Assembly (NCBI GenBank): GCA_001600355.1
Contig: BCJU01000004.1
Span: 992,001-1,056,000 of the forward strand
Direction: 5' to 3'
Source of the DNA: Meira nashicola
Lineage: Eukaryota; Basidiomycota; Exobasidiomycetes; Exobasidiales; Brachybasidiaceae
Length of the DNA: 64,000 bases
In this document: positions 43,059-54,434 of the stretch, piece by piece
Numbering within the stretch: the first letter of the stretch is position 1
How the letters are laid out: each line of letters begins with the position of its first letter
The notes under the pieces: generated by a model
Told to the model about the DNA's origin: nothing
Database searches by the model: none
The model's input: the letters and a program-made list of their open reading frames with translations, nothing else
Program-made: the position numbers and the translations under genes

Positions 43059-43893
43059 GGTGTAAAGGCTGTCCTTTTATATCCAATTTGCAAGTGTCTC
43101 CTGAGAATGGCTTGAGAAGGCTGAATAATTGTTTTTAAGGAGTACTTTAACACCTCAAGGATCTTAATATTACCCTCGGCACGCTCGTTGAATAGTCAAA
43201 CCTTGATAGCTGCCAGGGATAAAGTTCTCCTCTGAATTTTGAGCGTGTGTTATAACGGAACTCCGTCTATTGCCTAACGCCAACGTTCTATCTTTCGGTC
43301 TGCGGTGTAGATTGATGGAAAAGGGTCAATATGTTGAATGCTAGTGATGCTGATGCTCTTTGCAAAGTCAAAACGTGAGTCCGATTGGAAGAAAAGGTAT
43401 GGATTCAGAGCGATGAAAATGAATGCTAGCAATTTAGTAAATACATCGAGCAACAGCATTCAGGCTTTTGGCCCTATCCATGCACTCCCTGTCTTTTTTT
43501 TGTGCTCGCAAGTCGTACGCACGCACGCACGCACGTACGCACGACGCGCCGGCGCTAACAACAAATCACACACTTCAATTCAATGAGTGCGCTTCCCTGC
43601 GCATTTTCTTATTCAGTCAAAGTGCAGTTTATTACGGACTATAGAATAGGCCCTTTCGCTTTATTAATTTGAGGCTACTGCTCCCAAATGAATGCTTAGG
43701 ATCCTTCATCTTAAATCCGAGTTTCAAAGATCTTCTTTGTGTCATGACATCTTCTTGACTCAACTCAACATACATCTAAAAGATGCATTTTGTTTATCAA
43801 TATTTAAAGGTCTCTCAATACTACACATATTCTCAGAATATTGCTATTGACAAAAATAGATGAAAGGATGGTACATTAGAAAGCATTTATATC
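43059..43893. other. spacer: KNR4 promoter and 3' end of complex I gene
   Basis: It contains an ACGC tetranucleotide repeat at 43517-43540. The rest is AT-rich non-coding sequence with no supported gene. Confidence 0.5.
43517..43540. repeat. (ACGC)n microsatellite
   Basis: About six ACGC units, one changed to ACGT, lie ~460 bp upstream of KNR4. The flank is GC-rich (GACGCGCCGGCGC), unlike the surroundings. Confidence 0.8.
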
Positions 43894-45357
43894 TTAACGG
43901 TCTACCTCTCCGAACACCAAATCCATGGTTCCAATAATTGCAACCATATCAGGTAAGAAATGATGACGAGAAAGGGTATCAGCTTGTGCCAAATGTGCGA
44001 ATCCTGGAGCGCGAATCTTGCATCTGTATGGTCTATTGCTTCCGTCTGAAACTAGGTACACTGCCATCTCTCCCTTTGGTGCTTCGATTGCAGAGTAAGT
44101 TTCGCCTGGAGGAACTTGGTATCCTTCGCTAAATAGTTTGAAGTGATGAATTAGCGATTCCATAGATTCCTTCATACTTGCTCTTGGAGGTGGAACCAAT
44201 TTGTGATCATCCACCTTGTATTGACCTGAAGGCATCTTGTTCAAGCATTGTTCAATAATTCGTAAACTTTGACGGAATTCTTCAACACGGCATAGGTAAC
44301 GATCATAACAATCACCATTCTTACCGACGGGAACGTCAAACTCGACTTGATCATATGCATCGTACGGTGCAACTTTACGAATATCCCATGGAATACCACT
44401 TCCACGCAACATCACCCCACTGAAACCAAAGTCAAGAGCTTGTTGTGCTGTCACAGTGCCGATTCCAATCGTACGTGATTTCCAGATACGGTTTCCAGTA
44501 ACCAATTCTTCCATTTCATCTACACGCGATCCAAATTGAGTTGCCCACTTATGGATATCGTCCAAAAGGCCGTGGGGCAAATCGTATGCTACACCTCCAG
44601 GTCGAACGTAAGCGGCATGCAAACGTGCACCAGATACACGTTCATAGAATTCCATCAACTTTTCACGTTCTTCGAAAGCCCACAAGAAAGGCGTTAGAGC
44701 ACCGACATCCATAACATGCGACAAGACAGCCATACAGTGGTTCAAGATACGGGTAATTTCACCGAACAAAGTACGAATGAACTTTGCCCGCTCTGGCACC
44801 TCAATATTTAGCAACTTCTCCACTGCACGAGAATAGCACAACTCGTTTGTCATCATAGAAACGTAATCTAATCGGTCAAAGTAGGGCAATGCTTGTGTGT
44901 AATTTTTGTATTCGATCAACTTTTCCGTTCCACGATGTAAAAGACCGACGTGAGGATCAGCTCTCAAAATTTCTTCACCGTTTAACTCTAAGATCAATCG
45001 TAACACACCATGTGCGGCAGGATGTTGAGGTCCAAAGTTGACTGTAAAGTGACGCATGCTAGCCTCTTTTCTTGTCGATCCTTCTTTCAAAATCTCTTCG
45101 GCAGAATGATGATGTAAATCTTCTACTGTAGTTGCTTGCATCACAGGATTCATGCTCAGAGTTCCTTTTGCTTGTGGTCTTGTATCTTGTGCAGTTGTGT
45201 TTTGATGAATTTCAGCTTCGGAAGCCAAAGAACGCTTTTGGGTGGCTAATGGCTTCAATGTTTGCCTTAAAGCGGAAGTTGTCGCCATCGAAGGTAAACC
45301 TCTCCGAAGAGCAGATGCACCTCCATGACGCATCAAGAACGGAGCCATTGGTGCCAT
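43894..45357 (-). CDS. NADH:ubiquinone oxidoreductase 49 kDa subunit (NDUFS2/Nuo49), mitochondrial
   Basis: About 487 residues. The start is ATG 45357 ([13 protein letters not shown]), since the longer frame begins with TTG. The first ~50 residues are rich in Arg, Ser and Ala and low in acids ([18 protein letters not shown]), a mitochondrial presequence. The conserved body starts with [20 protein letters not shown], followed by [30 protein letters not shown] and [13 protein letters not shown]. It ends with DLVFGEVDR, the conserved C-terminus of this subunit. It lines the ubiquinone site of respiratory complex I with PSST. The presence of complex I excludes ascomycete yeasts that have lost it. 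Divergent from the tRNA ligase gene across a CCAAT-rich promoter. Confidence 0.97.
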   Translation of the reverse strand: MAPMAPFLMRHGGASALRRGLPSMATTSALRQTLKPLATQKRSLASEAEIHQNTTAQDTRPQAKGTLSMNPVMQATTVEDLHHHSAEEILKEGSTRKEASMRHFTVNFGPQHPAAHGVLRLILELNGEEILRADPHVGLLHRGTEKLIEYKNYTQALPYFDRLDYVSMMTNELCYSRAVEKLLNIEVPERAKFIRTLFGEITRILNHCMAVLSHVMDVGALTPFLWAFEEREKLMEFYERVSGARLHAAYVRPGGVAYDLPHGLLDDIHKWATQFGSRVDEMEELVTGNRIWKSRTIGIGTVTAQQALDFGFSGVMLRGSGIPWDIRKVAPYDAYDQVEFDVPVGKNGDCYDRYLCRVEEFRQSLRIIEQCLNKMPSGQYKVDDHKLVPPPRASMKESMESLIHHFKLFSEGYQVPPGETYSAIEAPKGEMAVYLVSDGSNRPYRCKIRAPGFAHLAQADTLSRHHFLPDMVAIIGTMDLVFGEVDR

Positions 45358-45791
45358 ATTTATGTGTGTGTGCAATCAACGCACAGCTGTGATCGCAAAA
45401 GATGTCCTTTGATGGTGAACAAGAATGATGCCGTATTCCCATTTCATAGGCTTAGATGAATCGGCTTCTAGGTTGAGAATTGCCCTGCTTACCTGACAGC
45501 ATCCTGGCTGCCTTGCTTCTATTGGTCAGCGCTCTTTCCGTTAGTGTATAAATGGGCGCGTAGCCTGCGCCTTCCTCTGCCAATCAGCAATTCTTCGCGA
45601 GTTGATTGGCATTAGATCACGTGAATAGAAAAAGTGGAGAGAAATTAAGCTTTTGAATCAATACTAGAAGAAAGTCTTGATGGTACGTACAAATGCTCAG
45701 CATTTTCTCTTATCTTCTGCCCTAAGAAAAGTTGGTGAATGCTAAAGATTTTCTTTCAGCATTTCGATCTGCTGTTAGATGTCTTCAAGAT
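45358..45791. promoter_or_regulatory. bidirectional promoter of complex I 49 kDa and tRNA ligase genes
   Basis: Three CCAAT boxes occur in 90 bp: ATTGG at 45521, CCAAT at 45580 and ATTGG at 45605. A palindromic TCACGTGA is at 45617-45624 and TATAAAT near 45547. CCAAT boxes bind the Hap2/3/5 complex, a regulator of respiratory genes; CACGTG binds bHLH factors of the Cbf1 type. Site identity is seen; binding is inferred. Confidence 0.5.
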
Positions 45792-48593
45792 ATGGCTTCA
45801 TCTTCCTCAATAATGCAGAGAAACAATGAAGACCTAGCTTCATCATCGAAATTGGTCTCTGCTTTGATCAGAGTTCGTGATTCAGGGAAAAAGTCAAATA
45901 TTCGCAGCACTGATCACAGTGTGACAATTTCCTTTGAAAAGGATGATAAGAGTGGCTCAGCAGTTGTACAAGAAGCTGCAGATGATGACGATAATTCTCA
46001 ACATCCTTCCTTTGCAAGCTCAGCACAAAGAGGGGGTCAGACTATCACCTTGACCTCATGGAAGACACAGGAATTCGCCTATCGAAAAACTACAAAAGTT
46101 GGTCTAGCAGAAGATGATGAGCTTCCAACACTAGCAAGAGGCTTGTTCACAATGGCAACCGGAGCAAACGAGCATCGAATTGTAGTAAGAGGATATGACA
46201 AATTCTTCAACGAAGACGAAATGCCTTGGACCAGGAAAGAGGCAGTTGCCAGATATAGCAGCCCTCCCTATGAACTCTCTTTCAAAGAGAATGGCTGTAT
46301 CATATTCATTGCGGCTCTTTCTCCTTTTCAATTGATTGTCACATCGAAGCATTCACTCGGTGCAAACGAGTCACACCAAGTATCACACGCACAAAAAGGA
46401 GAAGAATGGCTCGACACACATCTGGCGCAAAAGGGAAAGAAAAAATCGGATCTGGCTTTTGAATTATGGAAGAGAAATGAGACAGCTGTTGCGGAATTAT
46501 GTGATGATCAATTCGAAGAGCACGTATTGGCATATCCAGCTGAGCGAACAGGACTGCATTTACACGGTCTCAATAAAAACTCAGCAGAATTTATGACTCG
46601 ACCTATGGATGAAGTAGAGCAATTCGCACAAGAATGGGGATTTTTGCCGACAAGGTATCTAATCATAGACAATTTGGCGGACGTTGAGAAATTCTGTCGA
46701 TCGGTTGGCGAATCGGGCAGCTGGCAAGGGATTCCCATTGAAGGGTTCGTCGTGCGTACCCACAAGCCTACATCTGTCTATCCGTCCAAAGATGGTAATG
46801 GCCCTGTCTCGCCTCCTTACAAAGAAGGACAAGCTTGGTTCTATAAAGTGAAATTCGATGAACCATATCTGATGTATCGTGATTGGCGCGAATTGACTCG
46901 ACGTATGCTGTCTGACAAAGAGAAATTTGACAAAGCAAAGGCGGATCGAGGGCTGGGGTTAGAGTCATCAACCACCGATAAAAGTATGCTACTTGATCCA
47001 TCTCCTGCTGCAGATCTGAGCAAGAACGCAAAGAAGAAGGAGCAGAAGAAAGCTGAACAAGCACGTAGAGCAGAAGAAGCCGCTGCTGGATTAACTCCAC
47101 CATTACCACCGCAAACGAGAAGTACAAGACCTGAAACAAGATTGTTTGTGCAATGGTGTTATGAGAAGCTTTACGGTAGCAAGGATGGTAGGCAAAAGCC
47201 AAATTTGGACCTCTTTAAGTCATTTAGCCAAAACAAAGGAATCATCAATCTACGTGAAAAATTCATTGAGTACATGAATAGTCCTGAGGGTAAAGCACGC
47301 CTTTCCGAGGCTACCAAGAAACCGAAAACTTCAAACGATTCCCAAGAACGATCGAATGCATTGCAAGCAAATGGAGAGCAAAACATAAAACCCTTTGACA
47401 AGACTCTTATTGTTCCAATCGCCGTGCCGGGATGTGGAAAGACTGCTTTGGCTGTGGCATTATCACAATTAATCCCCAATCTTGGCCATACACAATCTGA
47501 CAATGTACAAACCAAAAAGACTGCCCCTACATTCTTGCGTAATATAGGACAAGAGCTGAATAATCATGATGTTGTATTCGCTGATCGAAATAATCACCTT
47601 TTCAAACACCGTAACGAAATCGTGAATATGATCAAAACATGGCAACAAAGGACCGACAAAGGATCACATCGAGTCCGTCTTGTAGCTGTAGCTTGGTCAC
47701 TTAATGCTCTACCTTTGAACGCGATTCATCACATTTGCTCTGATCGGATTGCTAAAAGAGGCGAGAATCATCAAAGCCTTCGTTCGACTGATAATAAAGA
47801 ATACGAACAGATCTTGTGGCAATTCTTACGTAACCTTGAATCATTTGGATCAGGGGAGAAAGGCGGTGGTGATCAAGGTCACGGTGATTCAGCGTTCGAT
47901 AACTTAATTCGATTGGATGTGAATGCTTCCATAGAACAAAATCTACACAAATTGATTCGGGAGCTCACACCTCTCTTGGGATTATCCGTTCCGGAAGATA
48001 AAGAGGTCAAAATCGCTTTGGGGAAGGCGACGGAATACAAAGTTTCTTTGAAGAAAGATGTAACAGGAGCGCCTGTACAAAGGATTCGATATTATGGTCT
48101 TGCCATTGAGGCTAATATCATCGACGCTTTGCACGACGTTCTTGCTCCGTATCCAATTGCTCTAGAAGCATTTGGAAAGTTAAAAGGAGAAAATCGATTA
48201 ATTCGAACACCACATGTAACTCTTGTTCATTCTAGTGAAGTAGAAGAAGGAAAGTTATCAGCAAGAAAGAGGTGGGAAACATTTTCACGATTAGCAAATA
48301 CCCCGAACCCACCATTATTCACGATGTTTATCGATCTGATCGCATGGGATGATCGAGCGATGGCATTAGGTGTGAGTGAAGTAAGTGGTAAAGATGTTCC
48401 TGAACTATATTCCCTGCAAGGAAAACAATGGAGACCACATATAACACTTGGTACTTTTGCTGAATCTATTCGACCGTTTGAAGCTAATAGAGTTTTACTA
48501 GAAGCTGATGCGGGCAAGAATAAGGAAAATATTCATTGCATACGCCTTAAGGAGTCTATCCATCTTCAAGCTCGAATTAAAGGCATGTCTTGA
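45792..48593 (+). CDS. TRL1: tRNA ligase (Trl1/Rlg1), ligase-kinase-cyclic phosphodiesterase
   Basis: 933 residues from ATG 45792. An upstream mini-exon is possible: ATG 45680 with intron 45687-45759 would add MVPFRSAVRCLQD, but its donor GTACAA is unlike the others here. The protein has the three activities that heal and seal tRNA exons (and HAC1-type mRNA) after endonuclease cutting. The N-terminal adenylyltransferase has the nucleotidyl lysine in FKENGC (~Lys165) and a later FYKVKFDEPYL motif. The polynucleotide kinase has a P-loop PGCGKT (~Lys550) and FADRNNH. The cyclic phosphodiesterase has two HxT motifs, PHVTLVH (~807) and PHITLGT (~882). Length is slightly above yeast Trl1. All catalytic motifs appear intact. 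Confidence 0.95.
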   Translation: MASSSSIMQRNNEDLASSSKLVSALIRVRDSGKKSNIRSTDHSVTISFEKDDKSGSAVVQEAADDDDNSQHPSFASSAQRGGQTITLTSWKTQEFAYRKTTKVGLAEDDELPTLARGLFTMATGANEHRIVVRGYDKFFNEDEMPWTRKEAVARYSSPPYELSFKENGCIIFIAALSPFQLIVTSKHSLGANESHQVSHAQKGEEWLDTHLAQKGKKKSDLAFELWKRNETAVAELCDDQFEEHVLAYPAERTGLHLHGLNKNSAEFMTRPMDEVEQFAQEWGFLPTRYLIIDNLADVEKFCRSVGESGSWQGIPIEGFVVRTHKPTSVYPSKDGNGPVSPPYKEGQAWFYKVKFDEPYLMYRDWRELTRRMLSDKEKFDKAKADRGLGLESSTTDKSMLLDPSPAADLSKNAKKKEQKKAEQARRAEEAAAGLTPPLPPQTRSTRPETRLFVQWCYEKLYGSKDGRQKPNLDLFKSFSQNKGIINLREKFIEYMNSPEGKARLSEATKKPKTSNDSQERSNALQANGEQNIKPFDKTLIVPIAVPGCGKTALAVALSQLIPNLGHTQSDNVQTKKTAPTFLRNIGQELNNHDVVFADRNNHLFKHRNEIVNMIKTWQQRTDKGSHRVRLVAVAWSLNALPLNAIHHICSDRIAKRGENHQSLRSTDNKEYEQILWQFLRNLESFGSGEKGGGDQGHGDSAFDNLIRLDVNASIEQNLHKLIRELTPLLGLSVPEDKEVKIALGKATEYKVSLKKDVTGAPVQRIRYYGLAIEANIIDALHDVLAPYPIALEAFGKLKGENRLIRTPHVTLVHSSEVEEGKLSARKRWETFSRLANTPNPPLFTMFIDLIAWDDRAMALGVSEVSGKDVPELYSLQGKQWRPHITLGTFAESIRPFEANRVLLEADAGKNKENIHCIRLKESIHLQARIKGMS

Positions 48594-48963
48594 AAATTGT
48601 GTTTTTGTAGTGGTTTCTCTTCAATTGTAATAATAATCAACAACTTTCGGTCCGCTTCTCTATCATTTAGGGTGCTGTAATCTTAACCTTACGCCCGGCT
48701 CGTTTCTTCTCAAAGGTCACGCGTTGAGGGGTGCGTGCGTTCAAATTTGTATATTGAGAGGCCTGAACCATTAAACCTATCAAAACCCTCATCATGAATT
48801 TGAGTGTGCTTTTACCGAATATGTGATATGTAAGAATAAGACTGATGTGTGGAGAAATAATCGGAGAATTTCAAATGCTTAAAACATAAGTCCGGTTAAA
48901 ACTTTGGGTATAGATTTGCTATCTTTCGAGCCGAGCATATATTCATGCCGTTTGGGTGCTTTT

Positions 48964-49063
48964 GCAGTGCATATATTCGACAATCTTTTGAGTAATAAGC
49001 AATATTCCCGCTGGCAGTGCATATATTCGACAGTCTTGTGAATAATAAGCAAGCTTCCCGCTT
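48964..49063. repeat. two-copy 50-bp tandem repeat
   Basis: Two units of 50 bp begin GCAGTGCATATATTCGAC and end TTCCCGCT. They differ at about seven positions. A partial third copy of the core (GCATATATTC) lies just before, at 48935. The region is non-coding, about 370 bp after the TRL1 stop. Confidence 0.85.
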
Positions 49064-49434
49064 TACACGGACCTTCTTTTTGCCACCATTGACTCAAGAT
49101 GACATCTTATTACGTATTTAGTAGGACTTTAGCCTCAATTCCTCCTTGCTATGATTCAATGCGAAAGAGAATGAGCCCTCTGGGAACAAAAACAAAGTCG
49201 GCTTTTGCAATTGACGTTTATTTTAATTTTATTCCGACCTACCATTCGTTCATCAGATCGCAAAATTGCAGCAAATCGTGATCGACTTTACAGGAAAGCG
49301 CTAAGGTAATCTCAAGACATTCTTCCAAATCTCCTCTCGCCACTTTGCCTTGTATTTGCAAAGACAGTGGCAAAAAAAGGCTTGACCATACTTTTTCGCC
49401 CACTTATTCTTTGAATAATCTTCGTCCTCTCAAG

Positions 49435-49788
49435 ATGACAGGTGGTTCAAATTTATTTTATCAAGCTTCATCTTCTTTTCTTCTCTCAACCATCCCCATA
49501 GAATTTTATCCAACTGTAGCATATACGGTGTTAAGCAAGTCCTTCACCGTTTCATTCCCTTTTAACGATCTCATCACGACAATTTACGATATTGGTAAAA
49601 CGATTGACGTTTGCTTGTATATTGTAAACGCAACAATCAACTCAATCCAATCATCACTTAATACAATTAATCTATTATACGGTTTCGCTAATAATTCAAG
49701 TTTCGATAATATCAAAGTCTATTTTGCTAATCAACTGCAATCGACATATTCGTACCGGATTCTTTATTACACAAGAGTACACTTCTAG
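49435..49788 (+). CDS. possible small protein, 117 residues, unrecognised
   Basis: An ATG at 49435 (MTGGSNLFYQASSS) follows a pyrimidine-rich stretch ending CTCAAG, typical of fungal leaders. The frame reads 117 codons. The product is rich in Ser, Thr, Asn, Ile and Tyr, with short hydrophobic stretches (SSFLLSTIPIEFYP, DVCLYIVNATIN) but no clear membrane helix or signal peptide. I recognise no family. The AT-rich spacer makes chance frames of this length possible. It would need transcript evidence. Confidence 0.3.
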   Translation: MTGGSNLFYQASSSFLLSTIPIEFYPTVAYTVLSKSFTVSFPFNDLITTIYDIGKTIDVCLYIVNATINSIQSSLNTINLLYGFANNSSFDNIKVYFANQLQSTYSYRILYYTRVHF

Positions 49789-51101
49789 CACAATCTCAAA
49801 CGCATACAATCTCTCTTAGACAGGAGGTCTACAACGCAAATCTCCTGACTTCGATTTCCAGCTGGATCGAATTCAGCCCCGTGGGTACCAAAGGAGTCAT
49901 TTTATCGTACCGGAAAGGAGAAGTAAGTAAGTTACGAAGATCGAAAATCCGACAAGAATGCGCAAAAGTAAATTTCGGCTTTGTGAAAATGAACGAAATT
50001 AACCTCTTTCTTTCTTCCCACCATCATTTCAGCTCAGCTCCTTTCACCTTCATTTCGTATAATTTATCTTTCCTCAAATTTTTAAATCGGTAACAATCTT
50101 TTAATTTCCTAAAAGGTGAGTTTGGGTGTTTATTTTTCAGTTTTGGTGTTTCTTTTTTGATCGATCTTTTACGGAAACGGATTACCGTCAACATGTTTGT
50201 TAAGATAAAACGCTTTGCCTGACCAAATGCCGGATTTTGCCCATCGAAATCGCGTGCTATTTCGGTCACCGTGAAAGCGGCTCCGGCCAAAGAGGAGCGG
50301 TGTTGTTTACCATTCGCAATCGGAATGTGTTAAGCCCTTCCTGCTGCGCTTTTTTTAGCGAGTGTACACATAATTTTGTACATAAAACATGTTCGGCACC
50401 GCAATGACCATAAAAAGAACGTTTTTTTGGTTTTTTCTATTGTCACAAAAGCACATCACACGGTATCCTCGTTTGTTCTTTTCGTTGGGGCACCGCCTTC
50501 TTACGCGGTTAGCCGTTGAGTAGTTTTTTTGCATTTTTCAAGCCATTTTTGCTGACAATTTTCGTTCAAAAAATTCTCCTCTTTTTCCCCTTCACTTTTG
50601 CGGTTTCTTACACTCCGAAACTCACTGGCAAATCATTTAAATCAACATGAACAAAATCGAAAAATATCAAAAACAAATCCCACTTCACGCCCCGCCAATT
50701 TCATCAATTTGTCAAATAATGTTTTTCTCTTTTGATTCATTATTTGACAAAACTACCACTGTCTTCCTTACGCTCAATTAATATACCTTCCAATTACGGG
50801 TTTTTTCTTCTCTTTTGCTTTCTGCTGCAAAAAACAATTTGGTGCTTTTTCTCACATTCGGATCAATCGAAAACCGGCTCATCGCAATTTTTGTTCTTTT
50901 TTTCTCCAATTTATTTTTATGTGCCTGGCGTGGTTTGAAAATTCAAATTTTCATTTTAATGACCATCACTTGGGGCACAAAAACAATAAAATCTATTTGG
51001 ACGATATAATTGGATCTAATCTTTGATCTACGGTGCCGTTGTTCACATTTGGTTTAAAATCACATCTGGGCAAAATTTTCATCTTTCATCTTCATTTCAT
51101 T

Positions 51102-53804
51102 ATGTCTCAATCTTCTTCCCACAATAGTCTCGGATCACCTTTGCACGCTGAACAAGAATCGAAAAAGGTAACAACAGAGCAAAGTTCAAACTTTGATAGA
51201 GAAGAACAAATTGAAAGAATTCGTGATTCTCATCATTCACAACAAGGAGAATTACCGCAGTCGAACTCAAGTAGCAGAAGTACAACACCAAGACAATTTG
51301 TACGAAATCCATCATCAATTCTTGCGGGAAACAGTAGTGAATCGGCTCATCATTCTCTTCAAGATCATTTTTTAAGTTTGTCAAAAAGAAGAGATTCACT
51401 TTCGATTCAAAGTTTAATTGCCAACACAGATTCAAGGCCAACATCTTCCCATCAAAGTAACAACAAATATCAATCAACAAATTTTCATCATCCTTATCAA
51501 AGAGGAGAGAGTTCAACAACAAGACGAGAAATGAATTTTGGTTTAGCATCTCATCATCTTCCATCTCCAATGTTCGATCATTCTTTACCGCGAGATTCGG
51601 ATCAAGAGATGCCATCTTCAAATTCTCTTTTGAGTACGGGAAGTGAGTATATGCAATCTCCCGTTTCTGCTTCAAGTGCTTCTTTCACTTCTTCAAGTTT
51701 TGGTCATCATGATAGTAGCGGTCTATTGGATCAAGATTCTTTCGCTGCTCTTTCAAACGCTTCTAAAGCGGCAAATTATGGTCATTCAGCTGAAGAAGGA
51801 TTTGGTTCTTACGGAACAGATCATTCACTCATCTCTCCTTATGACAATTTGAGTAGATCTTCAAGTGGATTTTCATTGCAATCTGGTTTGAGTGGAAGTG
51901 ATTTGAGCAACGCACCTGGCACTCAAAGTGATACACAGTTATTGGATGGCCAAATGACGCATGAAGGTATAATTGGACGTACAAGATCAGGGACAGTACG
52001 CAGGTATCATTCTTTAAGTTCCTCTCTCTCTCTTCCTCCAAGAAGTGAAGAATCAGTTTCGCCAACAGGAAGTGCAATAAGCTTGAGAGCATCTTCCGAT
52101 CGTGGACGTGGATTGGCAACAACTGCTTCAATTTCAATTTCTGATGCAAGTATGAGCAGTTCAATGTCACGTAAGAAACGTAATAAGTGCAGTCCCGAAC
52201 AATTTCGTCAATTAGAAGCATTCTTTGCTAAAAATAGAAATCCCACTGGAAAAGTACGTGAAGAATTAGCAAAGAGTATTCGAATGCCAGAAAGAAGTGT
52301 TCAAGTTTGGTTTCAAAATAAACGTGCAAAGACAAAATTGATTGAAATCAAAGATGGTGTTCCACCTGAATTACGAACGACAGTTTCGAAACCAAGAACA
52401 AGTCAAAGTTCCGCAACGGGAATGCGACAATCTGATTCAACTTCTGGTTTCTCTTCTGCATCAGCAAGAGGAAAACGTGCAATAATGCAAACATCTTCTC
52501 AAGAAGAATCAGTTATTCAACTTCCAGTAGTTTCTTTATGCATTGGAACATGGAGAAGAATTAAACCTTTAATTTGTTTGTTTTCTAGACGTCAACAAGC
52601 TTTCACTTGGTATCTTTCTTCAGAATCTGTTGGATTCAAATTAGAATGTCCAAGATCATGTGTTACAAGAGTAATTTTCACTGGTCCTCGTGCTCCAACT
52701 GTGCATGAATTTGGCGAAGGTATTAATACGCAAATTGGTCATCTTACCGTTGAACTTGATAGGCCACCACAATTTTATATGGAAGTTTTCCGAAGCAGTG
52801 CAACATCACCTAAAGGTAAAGAAACAGAAGAACATCAACAACAAAAAGCATCTTGGAGACAATGTTCTGATTTCACAGAATCAAAACAAGCAACAACAAT
52901 ATTCTCACATACTATCAGTGGACCTTATGCAGAGTTACGTATAGCAGTTTTGCAATTATTGGAATCAGGTGGTCCACTTGCTTCTATCGTTGAATTGAGG
53001 GATGATGCTGCAGGTGCTTTTAATGGAGTTTCTTCTGGTCCTTGGTCAGAATCTCAATTAGGACAACCAACTTTCCATAATCATCCAAACACACAATTTG
53101 GTATATCTCATCATCAGCCTTATCATCCACATCAAGCGCCTCATTATGTGCCTGCGGGTCAGGATGCTTCAATGATGGGACATGGTTTGGATGAAGCTCA
53201 ATTTGCAAACGCTCCTCAACAAAATCAATGGGACAATAATGCAACACCTGTTTCTTGGCAACAAACAGACTTTTCGAATAATCAGCATCAGCAACAACAA
53301 CAGCAACAAGGAGGAGGAGGAAGATATGATCATTTGACAATCACTACTGGTCAAACTCATTCTGTCACGCCTCATTCTGCTTCTGCATTGGATATGAACA
53401 ATTTGCGAATTGATACAAGTGCATTACATGGTGTAAATCATCAACAAGCTTCACATACATTTGAAGATGCAAATGGACAAAGTACTTCTTATTCACCAAC
53501 AGATCCAATTCAATGGCCACGTACTGCCGTTCATCAAAGTAGTTCAAATTGGACAAATGTACCTGGAAGTGGAAATCATTCTTTGAACGAAAGTGGATTT
53601 TCATCAGCACCTGCTTATTCGATCAATAGTTTCCAACAACAACAGCAGCAAGGTCATCCATCCGAAACGCAACATCCTTCTTCCATCATGTCACATTCGA
53701 ATAGTGCAGATGGAACGGGAAATATTACTGATGCTGCAGCTGTAGCAGCTGCTGCAGCGGCAGTCAACGCAAATGAAATGCATAATTCTATGTTCAATCA
53801 ACCT

Positions 53805-53835
<31 letters not shown>

Positions 53836-54002
53836 ATTCGGCAGGTTTGAATTCTGCGCAAAACCACCAACAATCTTCAACAACATCATCAATGGAAGAA
53901 AATGGAATGGATGCAAACATGCACACTACAACAACTTCCAACACAACAGGAGGTGAAGCAAGTCATGATACTTTGCGTTTTCATCAATCTCCAATGACTT
54001 GA
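51102..54002 (+). CDS. homeodomain transcription factor with conserved C-terminal regulatory domain (Phx1-like)
   Basis: 966 residues from ATG 51102 (MSQSSSHNSLGS). The N-terminal 350 residues are Ser/His/Gln-rich. The homeodomain lies at ~355-415 (KKRNKCSPEQFRQLEAFF) with recognition helix VQVWFQNKRAKTKL at ~400-413. It is a typical 60-residue, non-TALE type, so not a mating-type HD1. A second ordered region at ~470-630 (PVVSLCIGTWRRI, FTWYLSSESVGFKLECP, IFTGPRAP, HTISGPYAELRIAVLQLL) follows. Similar regions accompany homeodomains in fungal Phx1-type regulators, as far as I can judge from memory. The tail has polyGln (~728) and two polyAla runs (~877 and ~902). It is probably nuclear; targets are unknown. 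Confidence 0.88.
53805..53833 (+). repeat. GCA trinucleotide repeat (polyalanine)
   Basis: About ten GCA units encode a polyAla run in the homeodomain protein. An earlier, less pure Ala run lies at ~53730-53765 and a CAA/CAG Gln run at ~53287-53310. Confidence 0.8.
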
Positions 54003-54434
54003 TTTATAATAAAGGATTTCAATTGATTTGATTATCCTTCTTCCGCCGCTTATATGCATCCTTTAATGTATTCAAGTCCCAGAAAAAATGTCTCAAAAGT
54101 CACCGATTCTCGTCAAGCTATCGATAATTAAACTTCACGTTCATTCTAGTCTTGCCGTCGTATTTTACACAGTCTTCATACATAATCTTTAATAATAATC
54201 ATGCTTTACACACATTTTCTATATAAACATATATCGATTTGATAGAGTTTGACAATTGAAGCACAAGTTGAAAAAAAGAAAGTGTTGAAAAAGGGGAGGA
54301 ATAAAATAAAGATACACAGAGGTACAAACAAAAAGAAGAGGAGAAAAGTGGATATCTCTAAATAAAAAAAATCTCTCAAAAAAAGTCATTTTTGACAACC
54401 TTGGAAAATAATGCTTGCGTCAAAATGTTTGAAT
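54003..54434. other. convergent 3' spacer
   Basis: It holds the 3' UTRs of the homeodomain gene and of the ammonium transporter. It is AT-rich, with AATAAAATAAAG near 54300, and no gene is seen. Confidence 0.5.

Larger units (their letters stand above)
48594..51101. other. 2.5-kb spacer upstream of the homeodomain gene
   Basis: It holds the TRL1 3' UTR, a 50-bp tandem duplication (48964-49063) and a doubtful small ORF (49435-49788). A long T-rich stretch from ~50350 to 51100 is probably the promoter and long leader of the homeodomain gene. A hairpin and B-box-like sequence near 49837-49885 does not make a tRNA. Confidence 0.45.

Noticed and set aside
49837..49885. tRNA-like stretch: CAGGAG/CTCCTG stem, then a GCTGG-ATCGAAT-TCAGC T-arm-like hairpin
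   Set aside because: No matching 5' acceptor strand, no A box (TRGYNNAR-type), a 15-nt anticodon-like loop and a non-standard T-loop. Probably chance or a decayed element.
50024..50290. 88-codon minus-strand frame in the spacer before the homeodomain gene
   Set aside because: Starts at a non-ATG codon, basic low-complexity product, no conservation visible.
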